Position numbers and translations under genes: made by a program | The notes under the pieces: generated by a model | Seen by the model: the letters and a program-made list of their open reading frames with translations, nothing else | Told to the model about the DNA's origin: nothing | Database searches by the model: none | Part shown: positions 43,258-54,338 of the stretch, in pieces | Position numbering within the stretch: position 1 is the stretch's first letter | Layout: each line of letters starts with the position of its first letter | Origin: Paramoeba atlantica | Lineage: Eukaryota > Discosea | DNA: 64,000 nucleotides | Direction of reading: 5' to 3' | Assembly (NCBI GenBank): GCA_977017575.1 | Contig: CDRNVI010000040.1 | Coordinates: forward strand, 930,001 to 994,000

Positions 43258-43788
43258 CGCTATCGAGTGCAGAAATCTTATTTGGCGTACCGTTGCGTGC
43301 AGCGCGACGTCTCAGCTTTCCGTTAGCAGGAAAACCGCACATCAAAGCTTTGTGATTTCACAACTTCAATCGCGACGATTTGCGTGTGCCATGCATCGGA
43401 TCGCGCAACGCAAATCCATCAACATTCGGAGCGGGCGCTATCGAGTGCAGAAATCGTATTTGGCGCACCGCTGCGTGCAGCGCGACGTCTCAGCTTTCCG
43501 TTAGCAGGAAAACCGCACATCAAAGCTTTGTGATTTCACTACTTCAATCGCGACGATTTGCGTGTGCCATGCCTCGGATCGCGCAACGCAAATCCATCAA
43601 CATTCGGAGCGGGCGCTATCGAGTGCAGAAATCTTATTTGGCGCACCGTTGCGTGCAGCGCGACGTCTCAGCTTTCCGTTAGCAGGAAAACCGCACATCA
43701 AAGCTTTGTGATTTCACAACTTCAATCGCGACGATTTGCGTGTGCCATGCATCGGATCGCGCAACGCAAATCCATCAACATTCGGAGC

Positions 43789-44222
43789 TGAAGAAGAAGA
43801 AGACACGGAGGGCTCTGCAGCGCCAACCGTTAGGGTAGAGTCTCAGGTCACCGACCTTCATTGTCTTGCTACCCCCTTCCCAGACGGCACTCGACGCCTT
43901 GCGGCCCGAGCACGGCTACCCAACCGTAGCTACCAGGACGGGCGTCCACCCCGTTGCATCGTGTAGGCTGTGTCTCAAGCCTCCTTTGCGTAAGCAGCTC
44001 GCAATTTAGCGGCTGCGCTAGAGCCTGGTTCAGCTCGGTGGTTCTGGGTCGGTCCTCCAGGGGAGCGGGGTTGGGTGTGGGCCTTAAAGGCACTCCTGAT
44101 CGCTTTCCCTTAGTAGTGAGGCCGCCAGGTTGCGAATTTTGTCGATAGCGGGAATCGAACCAGCAACCTGCAGGTTGTAAGGCCCACCGTCTACCAACTA
44201 CGCCCACACCGCTCGAAGCTGG
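43789..44222 (-). repeat. tRNA-derived SINE, copy 8
   Basis: 434 bp, third subtype with TCAGCTCGGTGG. Only three monomers separate it from copy 7, the shortest higher-order unit. Confidence 0.9.
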
Positions 44223-45459
44223 CGCTATCGAGTGCAGAAATCTTATTTGGCGTACCGTTGCGTGCAGCGCGACGTCTCAGCTTTCCGTTAGCAGGAAAAC
44301 CGCACATCAAAGCTTTGTGATTTCACAACTTCAATCGCGACGATTTGCGTGTGCCATGCATCGGATCGCGCAACGCAAATCCATCAACATTCGGAGCGGG
44401 CGCTATCGAGTGCAGAAATCTTATTTGGCGCACCGCTGCGTGCAGCGCAACGTCTCAGCTTTCCGTTAGCAGGAAAACCGCACATCAAAGCTTTGTGATT
44501 TCACTTCAATCGCGACGATTTGCGTGTGCCATGCCTCGGATCGCGCAAGGCAAATAGATCAGCATTCGGAGCGGGCGCTCACGCGTGCAGAAATCTTATT
44601 TGGCGCACCGTTGCGTGCAGCGCGACGTCTCAGCTTTCCGTTAGCAGGAAAACCGCACATCAAAGCTTTGTGATTTCACTTCAATCGCGACGATTTGCGT
44701 GTGCCATGCCTCGGATCGCGCAAGGCAAATATATCAGCATTCGGAGCGGGCGCTATCGAGTGCAGAAATCTTATTTGGCGCACCGTTGCGTGCAGCGCGA
44801 CGTCTCAGCTTTCCGCTAGAAGGAAAACCGCACATCAAAGCTTTGTGATTTCACTACTTCAATCGCGACGATTTGCGTGTGCCATGCCTCGGATCGCGCA
44901 ACGCAAATCCATCAACATTCGGAGCGGGCGCTATCGAGTGCAGAAATCGTATTTGGCGCACCGCTGCGTGCAGCGCAACGTCTCAGCTTTCCGCTAGAAG
45001 GAAAACCGCACATCAAAGCTTTGTGATTTCACTACTTCAATCGCGACGATTTGCGTGTGCCATGCCTCGGATCGCGCAAGGCAAATATATCAGCATTCGG
45101 AGCGGGCGCTATCGAGTGCAGAAATCTTATTTGGCGCACCGTTGCGTGCAGCGCGACGTCTCAGCTTTCCGCTAGAAGGAAAACCGCACATCAAAGCTTT
45201 GTGATTTCACTACTTCAATCGCGACGATTTGCGTGTGCCATGCCTCGGATCGCGCAACGCAAATCCATCAACATTCGGAGCGGGAGCTATCGAGTGCAGA
45301 AATCGTATTTGGCGCACCGCTGCGTGCAGCGCGACGTCTCAGCTTTCCGTTAGCAGGAAAACCGCACATCAAAGCTTTGTGATTTCACAACTTCAATCGC
45401 GACGATTTGCGTGTGCCATGCATCGGATCGCGCAACGCAAATCCATCAACATTCGGAGC

Positions 45460-45893
45460 TGAAGAAGAAGAAGACACGGAGGGCTCTGCAGCGCCAACCG
45501 TTAGGGTAGAGTCTCAGGTCACCGACCTTCATTGTCTTGCTACCCCCTTCCCAGACGGCACTCGACGCCTTGCGGCCCGAGCACGGCTACCCAACCGTAG
45601 CTACCAGGACGGGCGTCCACCCCGTTGCATCGTGTAGGCTGTGTCTCAAGCCTCCTTTGCGTAAGCAGCTCGCAATTTAGCGGCTGCGCTAGAGCCTGGT
45701 TCAGCTCCGTGGTTCTGGGTCGGTCCTCCAGGGGAGCGGGGTTGGGTGTGGGCCTTAAAGGCACTCCTGATCGCTTTCCCTTAGTAGTGAGGCCGCCAGG
45801 TTGCGAATTTTGTCGATAGCGGGAATCGAACCAGCAACCTGCAGGTTGTAAGGCCCACCGTCTACCAACTACGCCCACACCGCTCGAAGCTGG
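45460..45893 (-). repeat. tRNA-derived SINE, copy 9
   Basis: 434 bp, third subtype with TCAGCTCCGTGG. Confidence 0.9.
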
Positions 45894-47130
45894 CGCTATC
45901 GAGTGCAGAAATCTTATTTGGCGTACCGTTGCGTGCAGCGCGACGTCTCAGCTTTCCGTTAGCAGGAAAACCGCACATCAAAGCTTTGTGATTTCACAAC
46001 TTCAATCGCGACGATTTGCGTGTGCCATGCATCGGATCGCGCAACGCAAATCCATCAACATTCGGAGCGGGCGCTATCGAGTGCAGAAATCTTATTTGGC
46101 GCACCGCTGCGTGCAGCGCAACGTCTCAGCTTTCCGTTAGCAGGAAAACCGCACATCAAAGCTTTGTGATTTCACTTCAATCGCGACGATTTGCGTGTGC
46201 CATGCCTCGGATCGCGCAAGGCAAATAGATCAGCATTCGGAGCGGGCGCTCACGCGTGCAGAAATCTTATTTGGCGCACCGTTGCGTGCAGCGCGACGTC
46301 TCAGCTTTCCGTTAGCAGGAAAACCGCACATCAAAGCTTTGTGATTTCACTTCAATCGCGACGATTTGCGTGTGCCATGCCTCGGATCGCGCAAGGCAAA
46401 TATATCAGCATTCGGAGCGGGCGCTATCGAGTGCAGAAATCTTATTTGGCGCACCGTTGCGTGCAGCGCGACGTCTCAGCTTTCCGCTAGAAGGAAAACC
46501 GCACATCAAAGCTTTGTGATTTCACTACTTCAATCGCGACGATTTGCGTGTGCCATGCCTCGGATCGCGCAACGCAAATCCATCAACATTCGGAGCGGGC
46601 GCTATCGAGTGCAGAAATCGTATTTGGCGCACCGCTGCGTGCAGCGCAACGTCTCAGCTTTCCGCTAGAAGGAAAACCGCACATCAAAGCTTTGTGATTT
46701 CACTACTTCAATCGCGACGATTTGCGTGTGCCATGCCTCGGATCGCGCAAGGCAAATATATCAGCATTCGGAGCGGGCGCTATCGAGTGCAGAAATCTTA
46801 TTTGGCGCACCGTTGCGTGCAGCGCGACGTCTCAGCTTTCCGCTAGAAGGAAAACCGCACATCAAAGCTTTGTGATTTCACTACTTCAATCGCGACGATT
46901 TGCGTGTGCCATGCCTCGGATCGCGCAACGCAAATCCATCAACATTCGGAGCGGGAGCTATCGAGTGCAGAAATCGTATTTGGCGCACCGCTGCGTGCAG
47001 CGCGACGTCTCAGCTTTCCGTTAGCAGGAAAACCGCACATCAAAGCTTTGTGATTTCACAACTTCAATCGCGACGATTTGCGTGTGCCATGCATCGGATC
47101 GCGCAACGCAAATCCATCAACATTCGGAGC

Positions 47131-47564
47131 TGAAGAAGAAGAAGACACGGAGGGCTCTGCAGCGCCAACCGTTAGGGTAGAGTCTCAGGTCACCGACCTT
47201 CATTGTCTTGCTACCCCCTTCCCAGACGGCACTCGACGCCTTGCGGCCCGAGCACGGCTACCCAACCGTAGCTACCAGGACGGGCGTCCACCCCGTTGCA
47301 TCGTGTAGGCTGTGTCTCAAGCCTCCTTTGCGTAAGCAGCTCGCAATTTAGCGGCTGCGCTAGAGCCTGGTTCAGCTCCGTGGTTCTGGGTCGGTCCTCC
47401 AGGGGAGCGGGGTTGGGTGTGGGCCTTAAAGGCACTCCTGATCGCTTTCCCTTAGTAGTGAGGCCGCCAGGTTGCGAATTTTGTCGATAGCGGGAATCGA
47501 ACCAGCAACCTGCAGGTTGTAAGGCCCACCGTCTACCAACTACGCCCACACCGCTCGAAGCTGG
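47131..47564 (-). repeat. tRNA-derived SINE, copy 10
   Basis: 434 bp, third subtype with TCAGCTCCGTGG; 1671 bp after copy 9 and part of the same higher-order unit. Confidence 0.9.
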
Positions 47565-49154
47565 CGCTATCGAGTGCAGAAATCTTATTTGGCGTACCGT
47601 TGCGTGCAGCGCGACGTCTCAGCTTTCCGTTAGCAGGAAAACCGCACATCAAAGCTTTGTGATTTCACAACTTCAATCGCGACGATTTGCGTGTGCCATG
47701 CATCGGATCGCGCAACGCAAATCCATCAACATTCGGAGCGGGCGCTATCGAGTGCAGAAATCTTATTTGGCGCACCGCTGCGTGCAGCGCAACGTCTCAG
47801 CTTTCCGTTAGCAGGAAAACCGCACATCAAAGCTTTGTGATTTCACTTCAATCGCGACGATTTGCGTGTGCCATGCCTCGGATCGCGCAAGGCAAATAGA
47901 TCAGCATTCGGAGCGGGCGCTCACGCGTGCAGAAATCTTATTTGGCGCACCGTTGCGTGCAGCGCGACGTCTCAGCTTTCCGTTAGCAGGAAAACCGCAC
48001 ATCAAAGCTTTGTGATTTCACTTCAATCGCGACGATTTGCGTGTGCCATGCCTCGGATCGCGCAAGGCAAATAGATCAGCATTCGGAGCGGGCGCTCACG
48101 CGTGCAGAAATCTTATTTGGCGCACCGTTGCGTGCAGCGCGACGTCTCAGCTTTCCGTTAGCAGGAAAACCGCACATCAAAGCTTTGTGATTTCACTTCA
48201 ATCGCGACGATTTGCGTGTGCCATGCCTCGGATCGCGCAAGGCAAATATATCAGCATTCGGAGCGGGCGCTATCGAGTGCAGAAATCTTATTTGGCGCAC
48301 CGTTGCGTGCAGCGCGACGTCTCAGCTTTCCGCTAGAAGGAAAACCGCACATCAAAGCTTTGTGATTTCACTACTTCAATCGCGACGATTTGCGTGTGCC
48401 ATGCCTCGGATCGCGCAAGGCAAATATATCAGCATTCGGAGCGGGCGCTCACGCGTGCAGAAATCTTATTTGGCGCACCGTTGCGTGCAGCGCGACGTCT
48501 CAGCTTTCCGTTAGCAGGAAAACCGCACATCAAAGCTTTGTGATTTCACTACTTCAATCGCGACGATTTGCGTGTGCCATGCCTCGGATCGCGCAACGCA
48601 AATCCATCAACATTCGGAGCGGGCGCTATCGAGTGCAGAAATCGTATTTGGCGCACCGCTGCGTGCAGCGCAACGTCTCAGCTTTCCGCTAGAAGGAAAA
48701 CCGCACATCAAAGCTTTGTGATTTCACTACTTCAATCGCGACGATTTGCGTGTGCCATGCCTCGGATCGCGCAAGGCAAATATATCAGCATTCGGAGCGG
48801 GCGCTATCGAGTGCAGAAATCTTATTTGGCGCACCGTTGCGTGCAGCGCGACGTCTCAGCTTTCCGCTAGAAGGAAAACCGCACATCAAAGCTTTGTGAT
48901 TTCACTACTTCAATCGCGACGATTTGCGTGTGCCATGCCTCGGATCGCGCAACGCAAATCCATCAACATTCGGAGCGGGAGCTATCGAGTGCAGAAATCG
49001 TATTTGGCGCACCGCTGCGTGCAGCGCAACGTCTCAGCTTTCCGCTAGAAGGAAAACCGCACATCAAAGCTTTGTGATTTCACAACTTCAATCGCGACGA
49101 TTTGCGTGTGCCATGCCTCGGATCGCGCAACGCAAATCCATCAACATTCGGAGC

Positions 49155-49367
49155 TGAAGAAGAAGAAGACACGGAGGGCTCTGCAGCGCCAACCGTTAGG
49201 GTAGAGTCTCAGGTCACCGACCTTCATTGTCTTGCTACCCCCTTCCCAGACGGCACTCGACGCCTTGCGGCCCGAGCACGGCTACCCAACCGTAGCTACC
49301 AGGACGGGCGTCCACCCCGTTGCATCGTGTAGGCTGTGTCTCAAGCCTCCTTTGCGTAAGCAGCTCG

Positions 49368-49373
<6 letters not shown>
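49155..49373 (-). repeat. tRNA-derived SINE, copy 11, tail half
   Basis: Third subtype, cut at GCAATTT by the retroelement cluster. The head half lies at 56435-56656. Confidence 0.9.
49367..49373. repeat. Left copy of 7 bp target duplication GCAATTT
   Basis: The split SINE ends in GCAATTT here and resumes with GCAATTT at 56435-56441. Uninterrupted copies have GCAATTTAGCGGC once. This fits a target duplication around the whole 49.37-56.43 kb insert, although the T-run makes the exact length ambiguous. Confidence 0.65.
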
Positions 49374-49402
<29 letters not shown>

Positions 49403-49404
<2 letters not shown>

Positions 49405-49992
49405 CAACAATTTTTTCAGAGTATTTCTGTTGGGGTTTTCCGAAAGATATATATATATTTTTAGAACGCTTTCGTTTTCGGAAAACTACTAACTAATCGT
49501 CCATTCCCATGGCCGAAGGTAAAAAAAAAAAAGAAGCTATATAGTTTTTTTTTTAAAACAAGCAATCAAATTAGCAATTCTTTTTATTTCCACAGAAGTA
49601 TATTTTCTTTTTCTTTTTTCTCAGCCCAAAACTAGCAATTCAATCTCCCCTAAGTATATACGACAAACAAGACACAGTAAAAATAAAAACAAGCAATCCA
49701 GACCCAATCCATTCGCGCGTTCCGGACCGGGTCTTTCGACCTCTCCACGGCCTGACTTGTGAACCCTTCCCTTGTTATGTGGGAGGGCGCAGGCGCGGGC
49801 CTGTGTCGACAGCGACACGGTCGCGAAACAGGATGCTGGCCGACGGGGAGGAGATTCACTGCCCGTGCACTACCTCACTTGGGGTACCTAGCCCTCGCGG
49901 GCTAGGCGTGAGCATAGTCTCTGTCGACCCGGCCAGCACCCGTCCTGGATATTATGGCGTCTTCGTGCTGAAACTGGACTGTCAGTAGAGGC
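49403..49992 (-). other. LINE 3' UTR with strong secondary structure
   Basis: On the RNA strand it contains GCCTAGCCCGCGAGGGCTAG, GACCGTGTCGCTGTCGACAC and GACCCGGTCCGG, all self-complementary. These stretches recur in the 5'-truncated copies at 54305-54722, 54860-55208 and 55417-55563 with few changes, as expected if the RT recognises this end. That role is inference from known LINE behaviour. Confidence 0.55.
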
Positions 49993-52890
49993 TTAAGCCT
50001 CTACCAAAGGATCCGCTGGGTCCTCTACGCGGATGCGCGAAACCATCATCCTGGCTTGAGAACGCATTAGCGTCACGTTCAGATCTGTTAGGAGATCGTT
50101 TCGCGCTTGGTCTCGTGAAAGGAGCCCTTTGGATGCATTCGCCCGTTGGGTTCCGATGTCCCGGAGTAACGCTAGCGCACTCTCGCTCCAGGAACCAAAG
50201 GATTCCACCACCATCGCTGTGAAGAGGTGTCCTGCTTTTTCTGCTTCTTGTCGCTGTCGCGCCTTGGTCTCCGCGAAGTGCTCGGCAAAAGACCCCGGGG
50301 TCACCCAGCTAGCATTGTGGACTGAGTCCAAATACTTTGTTTGCTGTGCGTGAGTGACCGCAAAATCTAGGACCATGCCTTGCGCTAAAGATCCTTTGGC
50401 GATGGAGGCAGTTGGCAGAAATACGTCTGCTGGTCTCGTGAGAGCCCCCCCAGGACCCCGATTTCCCAAACTCTTCTCTCTCTGTGGCGCCAGGAAGGCT
50501 CTGCTGCAGAACGATGTAAATTGTTGGGCCAGAGCGTTGTGCCGTGAGATGATACCATGGCCGTTCTTGCAGAGCAAAGCGTGCTCTCCATTCTTGAGCA
50601 AGGGAAGGGTGCACCCGTCAGCTGGGCAAGGCCGATCTTCGGGGAAGACGTCCATGCCTAGCCACCAGCGTGTTAGGGTACGAAACTCCGTGTGGGTGAA
50701 AGCGTAGCCTCTGGTCTTGGAGGGAGTTGCGAAAGCCCAGTTTCCGGCCCCTTTTCCGGACTGCGAGATCCATCGCGCCCGCGTTCTTGCGTCTGCCTTT
50801 GAATATGCCGTTTGAAATTCCCTATCCGAGATAGCTTGGCTGAGATGTTTTTGCCTCGGGATGATCTTTTCCTGATCCGTCGAGACCGGGAGAAGGGCGT
50901 GATTGAGGGATTGTGCGAGTTTTCTTTTCGCTGGGCGGGAAAGGATGCTCCGATTTGCATGATATTCACCAGGCACACTAGGTTTGGTAATGCGTCCAGT
51001 GTATGGATCAACCAGATCAGTCCCAACTTTGTCATTTATGTCATGTGCTGAGCTGGAAAATCCCTCAGCTTCTGTGGGGTCCCAGTTGTCCAAGCTAGCG
51101 GCGTGCGCGACGGAAGAAACGTAGGCTGCTGACTGGTGGAGAATTGATGAGCGAAGTCCGAACCCGCCGTGGCGTTTTGGTCGTTGTATTTGGTCGCGAG
51201 CGGCGACGCCTAAGGGAGAAATTGCGTGCTCCACGGCCTGGACTAGATGAGAGTCAAGTTTTTGGCATAATTCTCCAAGGGCTTGGGGAGGAGTGGTGCG
51301 CAGTGCGTACACCATCTGACAAAACCCCGAACATTGCCGTATTAGTGCGAGAGCTATTTGGGGATCTTCTAACACAGCAGTAGCTTCTAATGTTTCGCGG
51401 GCTGGTTCAATCGCGTGTGTCATGAGAAACTCCGCACAGTGTTCCGCAGAGCCTATTGGGCTTCCAAGAATGTCGAAGTTCCCGTCGTACCGTATTTTAT
51501 CACTGGGGATGTCAGGAAAGAAAACGGAGGTATGAGCTGATGCTGGGGGGGTAATGATCTCGCACTTGGAGAGATTCAGGAAGAGTCCCCACTTCGGTCC
51601 TATCTCGTCGAGGACGTCTAGGGCTTTACGGACTTCTTTGGGCTCACCTACAAGCACACCGTCATCTAAATACCATAATTGTGTTCGTAGGTTAGAATTT
51701 GATGCAATTTCTTCTGTTACCTCTGCTAACACCAAGGAGAAGAGGAGTGGGCCCAGAGGGTCTCCTTGTTGCACTCCTTCTGCCGAGGGGATAAAATCAT
51801 TGCCGAATGTGAGACAGCTGTGATTGGCATAACACCATTCTACCCATGGGGATAGTTCAGGGAAATGCTTTCGTGTGAGGAAGATGAAGACGGGTCGGCT
51901 CACGTTATTAAAGGCGTTCCGAAGATCCACCTTACAGAACGTTATGTTCTCATTTTCTTCATTATTTCTCATTAGACGGCGACAAAGGTGTATCACTCTT
52001 TCCGCCCCAGCAGACGCTGCGACCCCGTATTGACGACGTCCAAAGAAGGATCCTGCTTTTTCTTTTATCGAAAGGCACACTGCCTTGCTCACCAGGCGTC
52101 TAAGGGTTTCCCCCGCAGCGATAGGCCGCACGTCATCTTCCCCTTTTTCGAGTGCGCATAGCCGTGCCCCTGCAAAAAAAGGTTGCACTTCGTCTGGGGC
52201 TTTGCCAGCTAGGAGATGGTTTACGAAGGAAGTGAGCGTCGTAAGAGGATTCATATTCTGGTCGACATGCTCTTGAAGCGCTGTTTGGAGGTGTTCAGGC
52301 CGGAGCCCCATAGTCCCAGCAGAGGATCCGCGACGGAAGGTATCTACTGCTTTTCTCACCTCGGATTCGTCCAGTTTTAAAGCTTCTTCTTCCAGGGGAG
52401 GCAGGGGGCACGAGATGGGATTACCATGGGGGCTAGGGTGTTTTTCCTGCAGCTTTAGCAGGGTTTCCTCGCTGTATGGTGCAAGTGGAGCTGCAGTAAG
52501 GGCAGCCATGCCTCGGGAAAATTCTCCTTGGCGAACCAGAATTTCAGCCCGTATTGCAGCCTTGTCTTCTTCACCCTCAATCTCATTATTCGGCACTTTT
52601 GAGCGCTTCCTGTCATGCTCCGAATTTGCTTGGGCCCATAGGGTGTGGTATATTGGCCTTGTATCCAAAGTTCCATTCGCTTTGAGATGTAGGAGGTATA
52701 GGACTTGTGAGCTTTGCGGCCTCCTCGGTACGGGGCTGGTAGGACGCATTTCGGAAGCAAGGCAAGAAGGGTCCAGGCTCTCAGTGAGTTTTCGTTTACC
52801 GCGGTGGAGAGGGCTGCGGTAAAAATTCTGGTCCACAGATATCGACATCGGTGTGGGACATCCTTGCACGTGCTTATTTGAGTCGTGCAA
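49993..52890 (-). CDS. LINE ORF: reverse transcriptase plus restriction-like endonuclease
   Basis: 965 residues. Family-like sequence starts near TLWAQANSEHDRKRS; the first about 70 residues are probably out of frame with the real protein, which comes from the overlapping ORF at 52455-53795. RT motifs: RPIAAGETLRRL, CKVDLRNAFNN near residue 319 (motif A), GVQQGDPLGPLLFSL (motif B), LWYLDDGVL near 404 (YLDD instead of YADD). The C-terminus has a CPADGC...H-x4-C knuckle near 753, RHNALAQ, and RPADVFLP near 819 followed by VLDFAVTH, the PD-(D/E)xK endonuclease of R2/CRE-like LINEs. The endonuclease nicks the target and the RT primes on it. No stop interrupts the domain part. Confidence 0.85.
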   Translation of the reverse strand: MHDSNKHVQGCPTPMSISVDQNFYRSPLHRGKRKLTESLDPSCLASEMRPTSPVPRRPQSSQVLYLLHLKANGTLDTRPIYHTLWAQANSEHDRKRSKVPNNEIEGEEDKAAIRAEILVRQGEFSRGMAALTAAPLAPYSEETLLKLQEKHPSPHGNPISCPLPPLEEEALKLDESEVRKAVDTFRRGSSAGTMGLRPEHLQTALQEHVDQNMNPLTTLTSFVNHLLAGKAPDEVQPFFAGARLCALEKGEDDVRPIAAGETLRRLVSKAVCLSIKEKAGSFFGRRQYGVAASAGAERVIHLCRRLMRNNEENENITFCKVDLRNAFNNVSRPVFIFLTRKHFPELSPWVEWCYANHSCLTFGNDFIPSAEGVQQGDPLGPLLFSLVLAEVTEEIASNSNLRTQLWYLDDGVLVGEPKEVRKALDVLDEIGPKWGLFLNLSKCEIITPPASAHTSVFFPDIPSDKIRYDGNFDILGSPIGSAEHCAEFLMTHAIEPARETLEATAVLEDPQIALALIRQCSGFCQMVYALRTTPPQALGELCQKLDSHLVQAVEHAISPLGVAARDQIQRPKRHGGFGLRSSILHQSAAYVSSVAHAASLDNWDPTEAEGFSSSAHDINDKVGTDLVDPYTGRITKPSVPGEYHANRSILSRPAKRKLAQSLNHALLPVSTDQEKIIPRQKHLSQAISDREFQTAYSKADARTRARWISQSGKGAGNWAFATPSKTRGYAFTHTEFRTLTRWWLGMDVFPEDRPCPADGCTLPLLKNGEHALLCKNGHGIISRHNALAQQFTSFCSRAFLAPQREKSLGNRGPGGALTRPADVFLPTASIAKGSLAQGMVLDFAVTHAQQTKYLDSVHNASWVTPGSFAEHFAETKARQRQEAEKAGHLFTAMVVESFGSWSESALALLRDIGTQRANASKGLLSRDQARNDLLTDLNVTLMRSQARMMVSRIRVEDPADPLVEA

Positions 52891-53795
52891 ACTTCCTCTA
52901 GGGACGGTAGACTATGCGTACCTTGTATATCGTACATGGCTTCCCCGGACTCTGACAGCTGTGAAGGCTGCTGTGGTTGTGAGGGCGGCTGCGAGGAGGG
53001 TGGTGTAGATTGCATTTTACAATGATTCAAATGAGAAGTTTTCTTGCTAATATCGTAATGACGACCGCATGCGTCGCAGAGAAATCGTCCTTCCTTTGTC
53101 CACCAGTCATTGGGTATGTTATTTCCGTGTCGGTAAGCAACGTGGTTGTAGTACGACTGCCATTGACCTCCATGGGCACGAGTTTTCCAAATACAGTTTT
53201 CTGCGGGGCACTCCCTTTGTGTCGGACGGTTTTGGGAAGATGGAAACGTGAGAACTGCTTCGCTCGTCGAAGGTGGGATTTCAAGGGAAGTTCCTTGTAC
53301 TATTTGGCGTGGAGAGTTGTTTTCGGGGTTATGTTCCGTCGCTTCCCCTTTTCGAGGTGTAGCTGGTTCGCGCGCTTTTCGATGAGACTTTACGATTCCC
53401 CGATTCCCTTTGACGCTTGGGGGTGTGGAAGATGGTTGGCATCGAGTAAACTTTTTAGTGATAGTGTTGCTATCAGATTGCGTTTTTTGGTGTCCATGAT
53501 GTAATCTGATGACTCGTGAGTGGTTTGTTTCCTCATCGCTACTATCTACCTGTCCCGTATCACGTGTCTGGTTCTCAGTTGAGATCAAGGCGGCGTTCAT
53601 GTTCCATTCTTCCGGAATGTTCGCAGGAATAGGGGTCGTGTAGAGCAATTCGTTGTACGTACTCCGTTGCTTAATGAGATGTGCGTTTCCAGCAAACTGG
53701 TCCCAGGATCCTCTATTGTGTACTGCTTCCTCTTGTAAAAATGAATCGTCGTCCATCGGCGGAGGTGAGGCTTTGAGAAGATCGTCTTCAGACAT
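52455..53795 (-). CDS. LINE N-terminal ORF with two zinc fingers
   Basis: 446 residues. A hydrophilic N-terminus is followed by CPAENCIWKTRAHGGQ...H-x4-H (a C2H2-type finger) and CDACGRHYDISKKTSHLNHC (a second Cys/His finger), the DNA-binding part that precedes RT in R2/CRE-like LINEs. LLALLPKCVLPAPYRGGRKA near residue 345 is the family's linker motif before the RT. From about residue 373 (near 52680) the family-like sequence moves to the other frame. So the fingers and the RT are either fused by a frameshift in an intact element or split by one base change. Confidence 0.7.
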   Translation of the reverse strand: MSEDDLLKASPPPMDDDSFLQEEAVHNRGSWDQFAGNAHLIKQRSTYNELLYTTPIPANIPEEWNMNAALISTENQTRDTGQVDSSDEETNHSRVIRLHHGHQKTQSDSNTITKKFTRCQPSSTPPSVKGNRGIVKSHRKAREPATPRKGEATEHNPENNSPRQIVQGTSLEIPPSTSEAVLTFPSSQNRPTQRECPAENCIWKTRAHGGQWQSYYNHVAYRHGNNIPNDWWTKEGRFLCDACGRHYDISKKTSHLNHCKMQSTPPSSQPPSQPQQPSQLSESGEAMYDIQGTHSLPSLEEVCTTQISTCKDVPHRCRYLWTRIFTAALSTAVNENSLRAWTLLALLPKCVLPAPYRGGRKAHKSYTSYISKRMELWIQGQYTTPYGPKQIRSMTGSAQKCRIMRLRVKKTRLQYGLKFWFAKENFPEAWLPLLQLHLHHTARKPC

Positions 53796-53877
53796 GAGAA
53801 AGAACCGCGTACCTGGAAAAGATGAAATAAAGAAAATAATTCAACAAGGTACAGAAACTGTATCTTTATCGTTAAAG

Positions 53878-54301
53878 ATCGCGCAACGCAAATCCATCAA
53901 CATTCGGAGCGGGAGCTATCGAGTGCAGAAATCGTATTTGGCGCACCGCTGCGTGCAGCGCAACGTCTCAGCTTTCCGCTAGAAGGAAAACCGCACATCA
54001 AAGCTTTGTGATTTCACAACTTCAATCGCGACGATTTGCGTGTGCCATGCCTCGGATCGCGCAACGCAAATCCATCAACATTCGGAGCTGAAGAAGAAGA
54101 AGACACGGAGGGCTCTGCAGCGCCAACCGTTAGGGTAGAGTCTCAGGTCACCGACCTTCATTGTCTTGCTACCCCCTTCCCAGACGGCACTCGACGCCTT
54201 GCGGCCCGAGCACGGCTACCCAACCGTAGCTACCAGGACGGGCGTCCACCCCGTTGCATCGTGTAGGCTGTGTCTCAAGCCTCCTTTGCGTAAGCAGCTC
54301 G

Positions 54302-54338
<37 letters not shown>

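Larger units (their letters stand above)
31609..49154. repeat. Satellite array, about 177 bp monomers in SINE-containing higher-order units
   Basis: Monomers of 178 bp, or 175 bp when TCACTACTTCAATCG is shortened to TCACTTCAATCG, repeat head to tail. Landmarks are GATTTGCGTGTGCCATGC, CAACATTCGGAGCGGGCGC, GCAGAAATC, GCGCGACGTCTCAGC and AACCGCACATCAAAGC. Between SINE copies the blocks hold about 6, 11, 8, 8, 10, 8, 3, 7, 7 and 9 monomers (about 77 in all), each block a whole number of monomers. SINE-to-SINE spacings are 2386, 1855, 1855, 2208, 1849, 965, 1671, 1671 and 2024 bp. The 70-158 codon frames over the monomers shift with every unit and are not genes. A centromeric or heterochromatic satellite is likely but not proven. 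Confidence 0.95.
49374..53877 (-). mobile_element. Nearly full-length LINE with restriction-like endonuclease
   Basis: About 4.5 kb on the minus strand: 5' UTR (53796-53877), two overlapping ORFs, a 3' UTR (49403-49992) and a 32 nt poly(A) tail seen as T at 49371-49402. Its left junction is in a SINE, but its right junction is in a satellite monomer (GATCGCGCAACG), followed by a duplicate of 48944-49790. Fragments of the same family occur at 22136-22545 and perhaps 13683-14235. Confidence 0.85.

Noticed and set aside
31609-49154. CRISPR-like array
   Set aside because: Units are about 177 bp with no unique spacers, and the context is eukaryotic retroelements; it is a satellite.
31731-49157. 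Dozens of 70-158 codon ORFs (MRVPCLGSRNANPST..., MCHASDRARQIHQ...) along the array
   Set aside because: They follow the 175/178 bp satellite unit, exist in several frames at once, and stop at the same monomer positions; they are satellite by-products.
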